Shown here: one piece after another, positions 37,301 to 50,182 of the stretch
How positions within the stretch are numbered: the stretch's first letter is position 1
How the letters are laid out: each line of letters opens with the position of its first letter
Assembly: GCF_963662255.1 (NCBI RefSeq)
Contig: NC_085049.1
Span: 64,961,158 to 65,025,157, forward strand
DNA from: Cinclus cinclus
Taxonomy: Eukaryota > Chordata > Aves > Passeriformes > Cinclidae
Length of the DNA stretch: 64,000 nucleotides
Direction: 5' to 3'
Position numbers and translations under genes: made by a program
Notes under the pieces: generated by a model
The model's input: the letters and a program-made list of their open reading frames with translations, nothing else
Told to the model about the DNA's origin: nothing
Database searches by the model: none

Positions 37301-38699
37301 CGTGATCCTCAGCTTGTAAAGGGTTCTCCCACAGCAGGGAGACAGGCGTGATGTCAGAACATCAAAAGCATAACATTCACTCCCAGTGGGCTGCACTGGT
37401 ACATGGCACTCTGTGTCGAGCAAATTTCTTTGCTAATTGGGGCGTTGCAGAGGCACAGAGGTCTGTGAGTGTTTGTTGTCTTTCCTGTTCTGGATGAAGG
37501 GCACTGGCTTTTCCCTGCTCCCAGCAGCTTTCACTGCTGTGGAGACTGAGATGCATCAGCAGTAAATTTTGGGAGAAGCTCACATCCTGGCTCCTCTTCA
37601 GGAAACTGATAGGATTCTCCAACCCAGACATATTCTCTAACGTGACTTTTCAGAAAGATAGTAAGTTGAAAATGGACAGAATCCCTGAATTTCTACCCCT
37701 GACAATTGCAGTCAAATGCAATTAAACACACAAGACACTTTAAAATGGCTTGTGTATGCTTTCTATATGCACATTTGACATTTATCCCTACCCAAATCTA
37801 TTTTAAAAAGGGATGCTTCTCATAAAAAGGAAGACATCCTCCATTTAGAGATAAGGGAAAGTTCTTATGGAAGCACAAAGATCCACTTTTTTCGACATTG
37901 CCTGTTGAAAGTAAGATCTCATCCAAGCCTTAAGATGCATTCTTGAACTGCATCCATGGAATAAGAAACAGACAACATAAAGCTGAGTAGTTCCAGATTC
38001 TGAAAAGCAGGAGAAAGCTGTAAGCGCAAAATGAACAAATGTATGAATTTAGTTTACAGTAACTGCTCAAGACCCATTCCTGGGATGTGTTTTTATTAAA
38101 CAAACATACATTCAACCACCAAAGAAAATCTCCAGACCAAATAAATTCCAATAATTTGCAGAAGAATCTTTGAACTCAAGTATGTAATCTTTGTATTCAG
38201 TATGTAATGTGGAAAAGTGTATGATTCAAAGAAAATTTTGAATCTGATACTTAGGCTAAAGTCTTTATTAAGGATATTTTACTGTGGTCATAAGATAGTT
38301 AAAGAAAAAGACAGAAAAATGAATGAGTCACTTGGCTGAAGAAAAACAGCAGCATTGAGGTCTGAGTGCTATGTGTTAGCTCATGTCTAGCAGTATAAAA
38401 TAAGTTGGAAAACAAAAGCTTGTTTGCAATTTTTTTACAATCTAATGTGTCTTCCTTCTAAAATACAAATAATTATTGTATAAACCTATGTTTTTTTAAC
38501 TTTCTCAGGTTTGTGAAATATCATTCTCTGATCCCACAGGAGGAACAGATGGGTTGTCCTTGTACAAAATATGGTATCCACCTGCACTTCATTAGAGAGC
38601 TGCATTTTTGTACATGCCACACCACAAGATCACCATGATGACATAGCAGCTTCAGAGAACAGCGTGACTAGGGCTTTTTTTTTTTTCCCCCTCTTGTAA

Positions 38700-38815
38700 C
38701 ACAGAGGATCTGGCAGACTTTTACCTCCTGACACTGTTTAGAGCATATATTGGTCGATACAGTCTCTTATTGCATCTGCTCTGGGAATTAAGGAAAGCAG
38801 CTTGAAGGCAGTAAG
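38700..38815 (+). other. LUM: LUM exon 1 (5' untranslated exon)
   Basis: This stretch contains ggatctggcag, tcctgaca, agcatatattggt, ttgcatctgct, gaattaaggaaagcag and cagtaag, in the same order as in the human LUM 5' UTR as I remember it. It ends at the strong donor gtaagtg (38816). Joined to the acceptor at 41815, it leaves 20 nt of UTR in exon 2 before the ATG. The first base of the exon is uncertain by perhaps 20 nt. There is no obvious TATA box about 30 bp upstream, where a T/C-rich run lies instead; the internal catatatt lies within the transcribed exon. Confidence 0.75.
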
Positions 38816-41815
38816 GTAAGTGCTGCTGCATGCTTTAAATGTAATGTTCAGCTGTTTAAATGTAGCTGCAATGGGAACGTGAAAACATGACAGGATAAGT
38901 TTGCCAATTTGTAAATTGAGCATAAATCAACAGTTGCTTAGTTGATTCACTTTCTCAATTTCCTCGAAAAAACTTCACATATCTTGTACACCAGAACTGT
39001 AATTTTTTACACTCTGCTTTGTTCTACATCGGAATAAGATTTGACATACGGTACAAAGAAGCTTGTAAGAGTACTCACTCTTTACTTTTTCATTCATAAT
39101 ATTAGTGAGAGCTCCATTAACTCCATTTGTTAAATGATTTTGCTTCATTCTACAAAAAGACTATGCATCCTGATATTTAAACAAATAATCATATAAACAA
39201 TTAGAGGGAAACAACAGGTATTTAAAAATTTCTAGTTAATTTTAAAACACATTTTAAATATACTAGTGAAACTTTTAAAAAAAGATAATCTTTTGCAAAC
39301 TGTATAAGAAGTTAAGCTACAGAATTAAGGTTGATTGACTGTTAATTATATTTATCTTTTTTTTCACAATAACTTAACGATTAAGGAAATATAGACAAGG
39401 TCAAACATAGTTTAAATAGTATTTCTACCCTAATGTAGCAGGCATTTTTCCAAAATCATGGATTCACTATTTAGTATGCTTTGGCAAGTTGCCTGAGCAA
39501 CTTCAGAAATATTTTCCCAGGTATTTTGCAACCCAGCTGCTTAGAACAGGCACAGGCAATTAGTTAAAACTTGTTTATGTTGTAAGATAAACATCTAAGA
39601 ATGTATTCTGATTTTATCTTTTGGATTAATGTAGTTCAGTGCAATAAACAAGCATGATCTATAAACCTTTTACACTTCTGACAGCAAAACATTCAGATAC
39701 CTGAACAAGAAATGTGTGAATAAAAGAAGTTAAATAAATTTCTTATTTACTTTGCTATTTTATTTCACACTCATATTCTCCTGAACTACAGACTAGTCAA
39801 AAAATTCTAAAGCATTTTTGATAAATTAATTCAAAACACTTGCTATCTAACATTTTAGTTACTTCCAGGGTTCTGCAGAGCAGTAAAACTTTGTACTCTA
39901 TTTAAAGTAAGACTATGTAAGACTATGATATCAATAATGAGCTATAGCATTACAAATATAATTTGAAACTGGAAGAAAAATAGGATTTGAATTTAAGATG
40001 TCTATGTTATTTTAAAACTATAAAATGAAGGAGATGTGTAAAAAATGTCACCGTAAGACTAAAGAGATCATTACACTCTTTTTATACTTTGAATACAGAA
40101 GCACTTGTTTTCCTTTCTTTAATGTTTAGAACCTAAATAGGACCAGATTTTGAGATGAATTGTGTTACTGCACTCTTTGCTTTCAGATGAGCTCTACTTA
40201 TTTATACCAGCAGGGGACTGAAGCTCAAGTTCATGTTCATGTTGCATATTCACATGCAGTAATGAAAGGCAGGCAAGGAAAATGACACTGACAGCTGATA
40301 TTATGGTGATTATCCTAGGGTTTGTAATTAGGTAAATGTGATGGGACCAACACCTTGGAGATGATATGCAGATTCCTTTTTCAGGGGACAGCAGCTTAAT
40401 ACCTGGCAGTAGGACTTTATGGGTTGTTGAGTGGAGGTAACATTAGAATCTTTTTTAAAAATTCTTTGTGCTGTACTGCATGAGATCAATAGGCCCTGCC
40501 TAGAGGTGCTTTAAATGAGATTGTTATGATGTGGCTTTTAAGAAGTCAGTAGAAGCAAAGACATTTAGAGTTAGGGAAAATTTTGCAGCTATGGCCCTGC
40601 ACTTTAACATAAAGTCCTCTATGTAACAATTCCAATAGCAAGACTAACTTACTCTGCTGGAAAACTGCCCAGATCTGAAATCAATGCCTTGTGGTCTGTT
40701 TACAGGCTTCACATACTTTCTGAAATTCCTTGAGAAAAAAAAGGTTTTAAGGATTTTCTTAATCCTCTCATTCTCTAAAAGTGGTTGAGCCATGTCTTTT
40801 ACTGCTGAAAATCAAAGTAAGCTCACTGACTTTATTGATTCTAGACCTACTTTTCCAGGAGAACATCTTTATAGCCAGTAAGAGGTGTGAACAAGATACT
40901 AGTCTTCACTGATTAACTGGCATCTTGTGGAGTATCTGATGAGAAAGCTATGGCCTTAAAAATCTAAGTGAGTCCACTTAAACTGAATCACAAACCTCCT
41001 CATGGACACTGAATTTCCTTTTGCTGTATGTGAACTGAAACACTGTGTGAAGCCAGTATTTTATTGTTCAATTGATTTAGAATGGGAGTAAAGTGCAAAC
41101 AACGCCTCTGTTGTAGAGAGAATTTGCAACATTTTTCACTACCTGAAATTCAGTCAGGTTCACTGTCAGATTTGGTCATTTCAGATCCACTGCACACATA
41201 TGCACTACTGGTTATTGGGCATGTTAAAGATAATATGCTTTAGATTTCTATTCGTATGGTGACTGAAACTTAGTGGACCATGCTTTACAGAACATAATCC
41301 ATGAGGAAAAGACCTTTCAAGCTACACACATCTTAACAACACACAGGGCATGAGGGCATTATCCTCAGTTCTTTCAAACTTAAGACAAATAGCCACATCT
41401 TTAGATATGAGCCAATTCAGCACATTAGGAAGGCTTGATAGAATTTAAATGGCAGAACTGCCTCTGAACATGGCCTTCAGCAAAACTGAAACCTTCTGTG
41501 GCAAGTTTAGAAACCTTGCTCTTCTTCATCTTTCTTGTGACTTAATCAATGAATGCAGAAAGATATAAAGAAAGTTTTACTTACAACAGCAAAATGGCCA
41601 GAAATTTTTCATTGCAAAGGAAGATTATACAAGACGGGTAGTAATATAGTAGTAACAGTGTAATACTAACAATTCAGTATTTTTTCTTAATTAAAACTTC
41701 AAATAGGAACTGTAATTAGTTTTTAATTTTAATCTTCATGTGGTAAAATTTCAAATATTGATGAAAAAGATAAAAAATTTAAGTTATATCTTGTTTATTC
41801 CCTTTCACCGTACAG
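38816..41815 (+). other. LUM intron 1, 3.0 kb
   Basis: AT-rich sequence between the non-coding first exon and the main coding exon. I found no repeat element or exon in it. Enhancer function is possible but not readable by eye. Confidence 0.7.
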
Positions 41816-42712
41816 GAACAAGGCACATCAGAAAGATGACTTTAAACTCCCTACCTGTCTTTGTGCTGTTAATCAGTGGCATTTTTTGCCAGTATGACTA
41901 TGGTCCTGGAGATGATTATGGTTATGATCCCTTCGGGCCATCTGCAGCAGTCTGTGCCCCAGAATGTAATTGTCCTTTAAGCTACCCTACTGCCATGTAT
42001 TGTGACAATCTTAAGCTGAAAACCATTCCAATTGTACCAAGTGGAATAAAATACCTTTATCTTCGAAACAATATGATTGAAGGAATTGAAGAGAACACAT
42101 TTGACAATGTAACTGACCTACAGTGGCTGATCCTAGATCACAACCATTTGGAAAATTCAAAAATTAAGGGTAGAGCCTTCTCTAAACTAAAGAACCTGAA
42201 GAAACTTCACATTAACTACAACAATTTGACTGAAGCTGTTGGACCACTTCCCAAAACTCTAGATGACCTTCAATTAAGTCACAACAAGATCACAAAAGTC
42301 AGTCCTGGTGCATTTGAGGGGCTGAAGAATCTGACTGTCATTCACCTCCAGAACAACCAGCTGAAAGCAGAATCTGTTTCTGGGGCTTTTAAAGGCCTGA
42401 ATTCACTTTTGTATCTTGACTTGAGCTTCAATCAACTTACAAAGCTACCAACAGGACTGCCTCACTCTTTGCTTATGCTGTATTTTGATAATAACCAGAT
42501 TTCCAATATTCCCGATGAGTACTTCCAAGGTTTTAAAGCCCTGCAATATTTACGTTTATCCCACAATAAATTAACAGATGCTGGAATACCAGGTAATGTT
42601 TTCAACATCACATCACTTGTTGAGTTGGATCTCTCCTTCAATCAGCTGAAGAGCATTCCAACTGTCAGTGAGAACCTGGAAAACTTCTACCTCCAAGTCA
42701 ACAAAATTAACA
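41816..42712 (+). CDS. LUM: LUM exon 2: signal peptide to most LRRs (CDS from 41836)
   Basis: The exon follows ccctttcaccgtacag and ends before gtaagt. The first 20 nt are 5' UTR, and the remaining 877 nt encode residues 1-292 plus the first base of codon 293. It carries the signal peptide, tyrosine-rich N-terminus, cysteine cap and nearly all leucine-rich repeats (for example LDLSFNQLTKLPTGLP and LYLRNNMIEGIEENTF). An open frame continues 77 nt into the intron by chance. Confidence 0.97.
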
Positions 42713-45700
42713 GTAAGTTAAATTTGCACATATTCATTAATGTTTACCACAGACTAGATACTGATGGTCAATGCAAGTATCTGAAATAATAGATGAACCA
42801 GTCTGAAAAAACAGTATTGGTTAGACAGCTAGCACACTGACATTTACCTGACAGTCTTCCATATTCATCTTAAAAGACAGATATTTACAGAATAGCCACT
42901 CAGCATTTCCTTAAAATGAGAAATTTATGTTTTGATATTAGCGTGGACTTTTCCTCAAATTCTCATCTTGTGTAAATTGGATGAAATATATAGAAGCCAA
43001 TGGAGTTGTCTTATACAATTCAGGAAAAAACTGAAAAGTTTGATTTGTGCAAAAGATGTTCAGAATTCTTAAGTAGACAAAAAGAGAGAGATGTCAGGTG
43101 AGGATCTGGCTATGGTAACCTTTCAGGAGCTGGTAATCAAAATGCTGGAGGGAGGAGAAAGGGAGAGGACAAGAAATTATAAGGTAGCAGGAACAAGATG
43201 CAGTGAAAAAGATACATCAAAGAAATTGCATTTGTTTCTTTCCTCCCTTGCCTCATGCAATATCCCTCCAATCAGGTCTTGAAATCTAAAGAGCTGCCCC
43301 TCTTCTCTCTTTTCATTCCCGTTCTGCACATCATATGATCAGGTGGCACGTTTGTCTCCATTCACTTATGATTTGAAAAATGTTCCTTCTGAAATCAAGA
43401 AATGCCACACCTTGCATGAGACCATTAAGGCTTCTGCTGAGCCAGGGCTTTTACAAGGCTGTCCCATTCCTGGGTTGACAAGGAGGTGCTGCATAACTGG
43501 AGGGGCCTCACCATCATGTCAGAAGTTTCCCGGCTGCACCTCTGTCAGTGGTAACCTCTGATGGAGAGGGATATAAGCTGCATATGATTGTGGCTCTTTG
43601 GGAGGATTTATATCTTCTTGTTGGTTGATGTAAAGTTAGCCACAAAACCCTCCCTTCTGTTTGCCTACTTGTATCCACCAAGGATTAAGAGTATAGTGTT
43701 AGCTACTCCATACATAGCTAAGTCCATGGAGATGTAGCCTTTAAAACCAAATACTTTTAGCGCAGATCTTACCAGACTGAGGGCAAGATATTTTGAAATG
43801 CTTTGTATTTACTACATTTCATTTCTCTCAGTGGCTTTTTTTTTTCCTAGCTCATCTCAGTTTCTTGTTTTGATGAGGGAAAATGATGAGTTAATACTTC
43901 CCACCTAAGGCACTACATACAGCAACCTGTGGAACTCCACCAGATACTCTGCCATTCCTAAAATACCTAACAGTGATGATTTTTAATTTCTCATGAGATA
44001 TATGAAGCACTTTTCCCTGCTTAGAATGATCTGAGCTTTCTGCAAGATACCCAGGTAACAAGCTCTGCTCCAGTTCACTTTTCCAAGGACATCAGAGTCA
44101 AGGGCCATGACAACAATTTTCATGGAAATTTCACGGAAAGCTGCATTTTCAGGGGGATGGTGTAGGGAGTGGATGTTCAGCAGACACTCTATCATTGTTT
44201 CCCTATGGACTGATGCAACAGAATTATTGTTTACTGTTTTTTTTCTTAACCATTAAAACTAATAGACTTCAAAAATTAATTTTCTCAGCTATCTAATTTC
44301 ACAGCCACAATATATAGTTCCCTAAGATGCTGATTGTCAATGTGGGAAAAAAATTAAATAAAAATACTCATTAATATGGGGCAGTCAAAGCCCTTGGATT
44401 TCACCATTCACGACACCTGACCTAAAGCTGTGAGTGCTTAGACTTTTGCAAAACTGAGTTGCTTGATCTGTGATTATTTAAGCCTTAAACCAACGACCAG
44501 TTCCTTTGTTTAATAAATAATTATAGTTTACCAGTGATTTTTGAAAGGATGACTGTAAACTAGGCCACCTTCTGTTCCATACCATGGTCTGTGGTGCACA
44601 TATGCCATGAGAGACTTCTGTCTAAGGAGTAATGATAGTTTGTCCTCAAATGCACAAAAGATTTGATCTTTCAGTTTATGCTTATTTAGTTTGAAGTTTT
44701 CATTATACTGAGATCTAACATAATGATATTTCTCCAGAGTTCTTAATGTGCTATGTCTCCTTTTTTCTCAGGTACCTTAAAGTTTGCAACTAAGATTTGT
44801 ATTCGTCTAAAAAAATATAATCTCATTCCAACTTTGTTTATATTACTGGAAAGAATATTTCTCTAAATTACTATCCATGAGTTCTGCCATGGACTTGCTA
44901 TAATCATTATGCATTGTATTTCATTAAAAAAAAATCTGTTTGAGAAATATCCTTATTTGAAGAGTCACCTTATTTGAGTGACTCTGAGTTTTTTTAAACA
45001 AGAATGATGAATAAACACATCAAAGTATGTAGCAGAATTGCTTAACATTAATATGTTGTTTGGCTCTGTGTTGCAAGAAGCAGTGGGTGAAGCAGATAGC
45101 AAACTGTTAAGAAAACAAATTCAGATTGCAGGTGTGAAACCTACAGTTTTATCTGTTGTACTTGATGCTCATTGGATCTCCAAGCTAGAATAGGACCATG
45201 GAAGATTAAGAAAAGCTTTCACATTCTCCATATCTCAAACCTAAACTGTAGTTTGTAAACTGAAATATCTTTAAGATGTCATTATTATTATTATTATTAT
45301 TATCCAAACATACATGCACGTACACAAACACACACAGATACAGAGACTCATGTTGCAGACTCCTCAAGGCAAAAAGAAACTGTAGGATGGGGAAAAAAAA
45401 AACAAACAAAAAACAAAAAAAGCAAGAATCAAAAAGAGGTTCAGTGAAAGAAGAGGAGAGTCCAGAGATGGCCTTCATATTTCATCTGTACTTTTAAGGG
45501 GTTAAGGAGAAAATTGTTGCTTCCACATGAAACCCCAGGAAGTAATGGAGTTATTCCATATAAATGGACTATGAAAAGAGAAATAAGAAAATGTTACAGA
45601 GGACAGTTAAGAGACTATTTATTGAATTGTGGAAGTACTTTATTGTCTTTTATCAGGCTCACTCCATCAATTCCCAAAGGAGTTTTTTATGGCCTGTCTA

Positions 45701-48681
45701 GAAATACTTCATGTGTGATTAGTGGAAAACAGACCAACAATAATGGCTGTGGACTTCAGATTCTATTAGGATTGCTCACTGTTAGGTGAAAATCCAGTTT
45801 TCATCCAATACTTCTTATTCTCTCAGTGTCTAGCTTATGCAGGAATTCTGTGCTGGGAAAAAACGTGGGAAAAATTCCATCTACGCTGTCTCTGAACATG
45901 AATTTTATAAATTCAGGAAGATTTTTTTTCACCTGCAGCATTAATAAGTGTAACAAAAGATGAAGTAAACTACTGAGATATTTTATGTCACGGTACTCCA
46001 GTCTAAAAGATTGCAGTTCCCCATACAGATCATACAGGTAACAGCTCATCAGGTGCAGTCTCAAGAATCACTAGTCTTATTTTCTGCTGGTAGAGACTGC
46101 TTAAAATGAAACTTTTTTTTTAAAAAATATGCTTTTAGCAACTGACTATTATATAAAGAGTATGAAAAATTGATACCCACATTCACTTGATGTGAAGAAA
46201 ATATTGGAATTAAATCCCACTGAGGTCCATAACTGAGTTCATTTGACTTCTGTGAGGACACCTCCATCCACTCCCTAAGTAGTTTTAATCTCACAGTCAG
46301 CACAGATAATAATTTTGTTATCACAGTCAAATTCTGGGGTGCACATGTATGAAATTTATGTCCTTTGAATGTTAACCATCCAGCTTGTATAAGCATATCT
46401 TCTTTTGCAGCCAAATGTTTTATGTATTTATAAAGTTACGTATTTATAAAAGTGACAATATGGAATAAACCCCTAAAATTTAAATTTAGAAAGTTTTTAA
46501 ATGTTTGCCATCAGCAAAAATATACTTACAACATCATTCCTGAATGATAAGAAGATGCAAAATATCTATTTTAGAATTCATGTTTATTTTAAACTTTACA
46601 AAATAAACCCAAGTTATCTGAAGAAAACTGGAACTATATAGTCAATGGTATAGCCCAAGAAAATGAGTTAAAATCTCTTAAAATTTATGTTTTTATTCAT
46701 CAAAATTCCACACAGACATAATTTATAAACATTTCTTAGATCATATGATCTTAATGAGCAAGAATCATTAGTTTGCTTCTGCTGGTACATTCTGAGCCAG
46801 AGGAGTATCAGAATTGGTCTGAAGCATTAAAATGTTACTATATTACAACATGGACTGTCTAAAAGGTGCAGTTCATCTCTCACCCTTCCAAAAGAAAGCT
46901 GCACACTAATTAAAATCTAGGAAATTGCTTTGATTTGCTTTAATCAAATCGCTAGTCAAGATATGACTTTTAAATTATATTTCCTTAACCCCTATTCAAA
47001 AACAACTTATTTTGTGGAAAGTACATGAGTCTTTACTACTCTTGACATCATCTCTCTGTCCAAAAAATTACCTAAGCTCTTGTGCTCTGAAGAGCTGCCT
47101 GTACATTTATACTTAGTTTACAAAAGCCATGTTTCATTAGTGATAGAAAATTATTGTAATGTAACTGGAAGAATCCAGTTAGAAGAATGTTAATCCAAAG
47201 TTTAATGAGAAGGTATGAAAGGTACTTCCTCCACTTCCTTTAGTACTGCAATTTGCTCATACTTAGATGAGTTAAGTAGCCACACCGAAAAGGGACATAA
47301 GGTGTCCTGTGAAAGACAAATCAAATGATATTTGATTTTGATAGTACTGACTTGATGTCTCAGAAATTATGAGGTGCATGGGTTCATTGAAGGAGTCCCT
47401 TTAATCTTTTAAACTATTTTCTGAGTGAATTCATCTGATGTCAGTGTTCTGAAGAAGAACAAGTCCCTCAGACTGCTTCATTAGCTGTTATGGAGCTTTT
47501 CAATAGACAAATCCTCTGTCTGACTCAAAGGAAACACAGGTGGGAATGAAGACCCTCTTTGAAAACTTACACAATGTGGTGTGCAGGGGACATCAGATTT
47601 GTCCACATACATTCTTTCCTGAGGATAGATCTTCTCTGCATGAAAGAGGTCTATAATATGGGTATGTGTGAGCTTTTCACACTGAGCAGAGAACTTCAGT
47701 GATTCATGTGATTTCTAGCTTACAATTAATACTGATCATAGGATACAAGACAAATGTCCGTTCAAGATCTACCTGGTGTTATGTGAACGAAATAACACCT
47801 CAACTGAATAGAGGCTGTATATAACACGATATATAAATTACAATAAATATAAATATTTTACAAGTATTTTTTGTATTCATACTCACCTTCTAATCCTGAT
47901 GTGGAAAGGTCCAACTGCACAATTTAAATGTAAAACTTTTCTCCAACCCTAGATCCAAATTTTATTCTGAAGGTGGCAAATCAAAATGGTACATATAAAA
48001 TACCTGTGAAATACAAAAACACCCATTGGACTGCCTGCTCTTTAGAGTAAAGCTGTATCATAGTTTCAATTTCTCCAGAAACTTTTTACTTCCTTCAATA
48101 TCTTATATAACAGTTTTACCCTTCCATTGTAATGTACCCAAACTGACTGATTGCTCTCTCTGCATCCCTAGTTTTTTGGTTTTTTTAAAGTATGATTTTT
48201 CCTTTTATCTAAATGCCAGATTAGACCTTTATATAAACTTTGAAGTCTAAAAGTCAATTTTGCACTGGAAGAAAATGGCATTCGAAAACTCAGTCTTGAA
48301 ATTCTGAAACTCTCACAACTAACAGAAAGAACATGTCCCAACACAAATCCCTCAAGTTCCAATAAATTTACAGGGATTTATATCAGTGTAAATGAAAAAT
48401 ATTGAAAATAGTAAAATGAATCAAGGTCACAATTTCCAACTGAAATAATAAAAAGCAGACAGATGATGACTTTGCCCTTTTTGTCCTAATCATGTTTTCA
48501 CCTTGTTTCTGTACTCTTTTCTTCAGAGTTCCCATTGAGCAGTTTCTGTAAGGTAGTTGGACCGACCACCTATTCCAAGATCACACATTTGCGCCTGGAT
48601 GGAAACAATCTCACCCGGGCTGACCTGCCACAGGAGATGTACAACTGCCTTCGGGTGGCTGCTGAGATTTCTCTGGAGTGA
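41836..48681 (+). CDS. LUM: Lumican, complete coding sequence (two coding exons)
   Basis: Exons 41836-42712 and 48527-48681 join to 1032 nt, 343 residues plus TGA. Lumican is a secreted class II keratan sulfate SLRP that regulates collagen fibril diameter and spacing, especially in cornea. Residues 1-18 form the signal peptide. Tyr20, 22, 28 and 30 in an acidic stretch are likely sulfated. Cys40, 44, 46 and 56 form the class II CX3CXCX9C cap. Tandem leucine-rich repeats follow, then the ear repeat with Cys300 and Cys333. Sequons occur at N91, N130, N165 and N257, matching the four known lumican sites, plus N320. The start is the first ATG after the exon 2 acceptor at 41815, with A at -3; an upstream in-frame ATG at 41740 is intronic. 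An Asn-Lys junction codon split a|ag fixes the exon 3 acceptor. The protein is close to chicken lumican in length and sequence as I recall it. Confidence 0.98.
42713..48526 (+). other. LUM intron 2, 5.8 kb
   Basis: This intron holds an (ATT)n microsatellite at 45281-45303 and an A-rich run near 45391-45421. Open frames on both strands (for example 46061-46414 minus) show no domain or splice logic. I saw no clear CR1 copy here. Confidence 0.75.
45281..45303 (+). repeat. (ATT)n microsatellite
   Basis: Seven perfect ATT units plus a partial unit lie within LUM intron 2. The minus-strand frame across it encodes a run of Asn, which is a repeat artefact. Confidence 0.93.
48527..48681 (+). CDS. LUM: LUM exon 3: ear repeat and C-terminus
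   Basis: The acceptor cttttcttcag precedes agttcccattgagc. Starting at 48527 keeps the frame, whereas the AG two bases later would break it. The exon encodes KFPLSSFCKVVGP, ITHLRLDGNNLTRADLP and YNCLRVAAEISLE and then TGA. The two cysteines form the C-terminal disulfide typical of SLRPs. NNLT adds a sequon not present at this place in human lumican as I recall it. Confidence 0.97.
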
Positions 48682-49622
48682 GATACCTGGGATCATCCAG
48701 TTCCCTTCCAGGGGCAGTAACTACAGGAATAACACACCATGATAGTGCTTTAAAATTAGGATATGCCTTAAAGCGTCGATCTGCATATTAGCCGTTCTGT
48801 TCGTTAATATTTAGCGTGGACTCAGTAAACTTAAGGGAACGTGTGCATATTTTTACAAATTATTCTATTTAGAAAGCACAAGAATTACAAAATCTGGTGC
48901 AAAATATGCCTTTATCTGGCTGGATGAGTTGATGAAAAAGATTCAACTTCATAAAAGTCTATGTCCATGCGTGCAATACATGCCAGCAGGTTGTAGACTC
49001 ACAGAGAAGTCAGGTAGGATTCATTGTGGGTTATAGTGAACAGTATGGGCTGGCCTGTGTCAATACAAGGTTCCTGTACAACTAATTATCTATCATACCT
49101 TTTATATATTGTTACCCATTGCAAAGGAAAAAATTATTTAACAATACATTAACAATTTAAAATTTGTGAAAATATGTGTTCAGAGCCTATGGCATTGTTA
49201 AATTAATGGATTATGTGAAAGATAACAAGATAAAAATATTCAGGTTAAGAAATTGTTTGCTATTCTTTTTGTCATACTTGCGTTTAACTTTCATAGTAAG
49301 ATTTTCATTCATTGTTGGTATAATTATTACTTCAAAATAAATCATATATACATATATTTTATTCAATTACCTGCATGCTATTTTTAACCAGACTGTAGAA
49401 AATAAAACATATCAAATAGTGTCCTTCTGTCCATATCATTGACAACTATGTTTCTTTCTTTCTTTCAAAAAATGGAAAAAAAGTTTAAGACAAGAAAATC
49501 TAAGCTATTCTGTTATTAAAATTTATTATAAGGTTAAATAAACTGTTTTCTCTACTTTGATGTTTCAGTATGTTTGTATACATCATTTAACATGTGCCAC
49601 TACACTTGTGTTGGCCAATAAA
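48682..49622 (+). other. LUM: LUM 3' untranslated region (end uncertain)
   Basis: AT-rich sequence follows the lumican stop. AATAAA hexamers occur near 49336, at 49401-49406, 49537-49542 and 49617-49622. The last is followed within 40 bp by a GT-containing stretch and would give a UTR of about 0.95 kb. Which one is used is not decidable here. Confidence 0.45.
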
Positions 49623-50126
49623 TTTATGCCTTATGAAGTTTGCAGTACGGGAATCATGCCACTATGGAAACGTGCAAAATAATGCTTCATTATTGTCAAA
49701 AGAACACTGAAATTTCTCAGAAATCACAGGTGGTGAGTAAAATGCAGCTACACGTGGAAAAGACATGGTAGTATATTCCACCCAGGAATAAACAGTCCAA
49801 ATATTGTCAGCATCTTGGAACGCACTAAAATAAATGTGTTAGTAACTGAGAGCTGTAAGTGGCTTGCTTGCAAGTACAGATCATCCCATGGGTACTTTTT
49901 CTTTTCAACTACTAGCCTATTAAGCACTCAAACAGAAATTTTGTTAGTTTCTATAGCAAAAGCAGAAACTATCACGTCTGAAAAAAAACCCACACCAATT
50001 TATACCAAACCATTTAGTCGGCACGTTGCCAATTCCAGATGTTCAAAATCAAAACACAGTTCACAAAGAAACCTGGATCTAAAACAAAAGGAGATATTCA
50101 GAAAACAGTAGAAATATTTCCCTTGG

Positions 50127-50147
50127 GTTTTTTGTTTTGTTTTTTTT

Positions 50148-50178
<31 letters not shown>

Positions 50179-50182
50179 CATT
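50127..50182 (+). repeat. G/T simple repeat (GTTTT-like)
   Basis: Runs of gttttt and ttttggg units over about 55 bp. It encodes only low-complexity Phe-rich frames. Confidence 0.85.

Larger units (their letters stand above)
21662..38699. other. DCN-LUM intergenic region
   Basis: About 17 kb without a recognisable gene. It contains a G/T-biased low-complexity tract (24016-24170), a TATT repeat (25405-25430), an AAAC repeat (25711-25773), two CR1 copies (about 26010-26920 and 28335-29110), a somewhat GC-richer unclassified stretch (about 29113-29720), a TA repeat (31138-31162) and an 18-bp tandem duplication (31335-31376). The open frames here are short, lack splice context and show no family I know. 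Regulatory elements of DCN or LUM may lie here but cannot be identified by eye. Confidence 0.7.

Noticed and set aside
38740..38750. catatatt as the LUM TATA box
   Set aside because: It falls inside the sequence matching the LUM 5' UTR and only about 70 bp before the exon 1 donor, so it is more likely transcribed.
41740..41835. Upstream in-frame start of lumican at 41740
   Set aside because: The segment lies before the exon 2 acceptor at 41815, so the ATG at 41740 is intronic. The ATG at 41836 gives the expected signal peptide.
42713..42789. C-terminal extension of the lumican exon 2 frame
   Set aside because: A consensus donor gtaagt follows 42712, and exon 3 continues the lumican protein in frame; the extension is intron read-through.
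48529..48681. LUM exon 3 starting two bases later, after the second AG
   Set aside because: It would shift the frame and destroy the SSFCK and YNCLR motifs.
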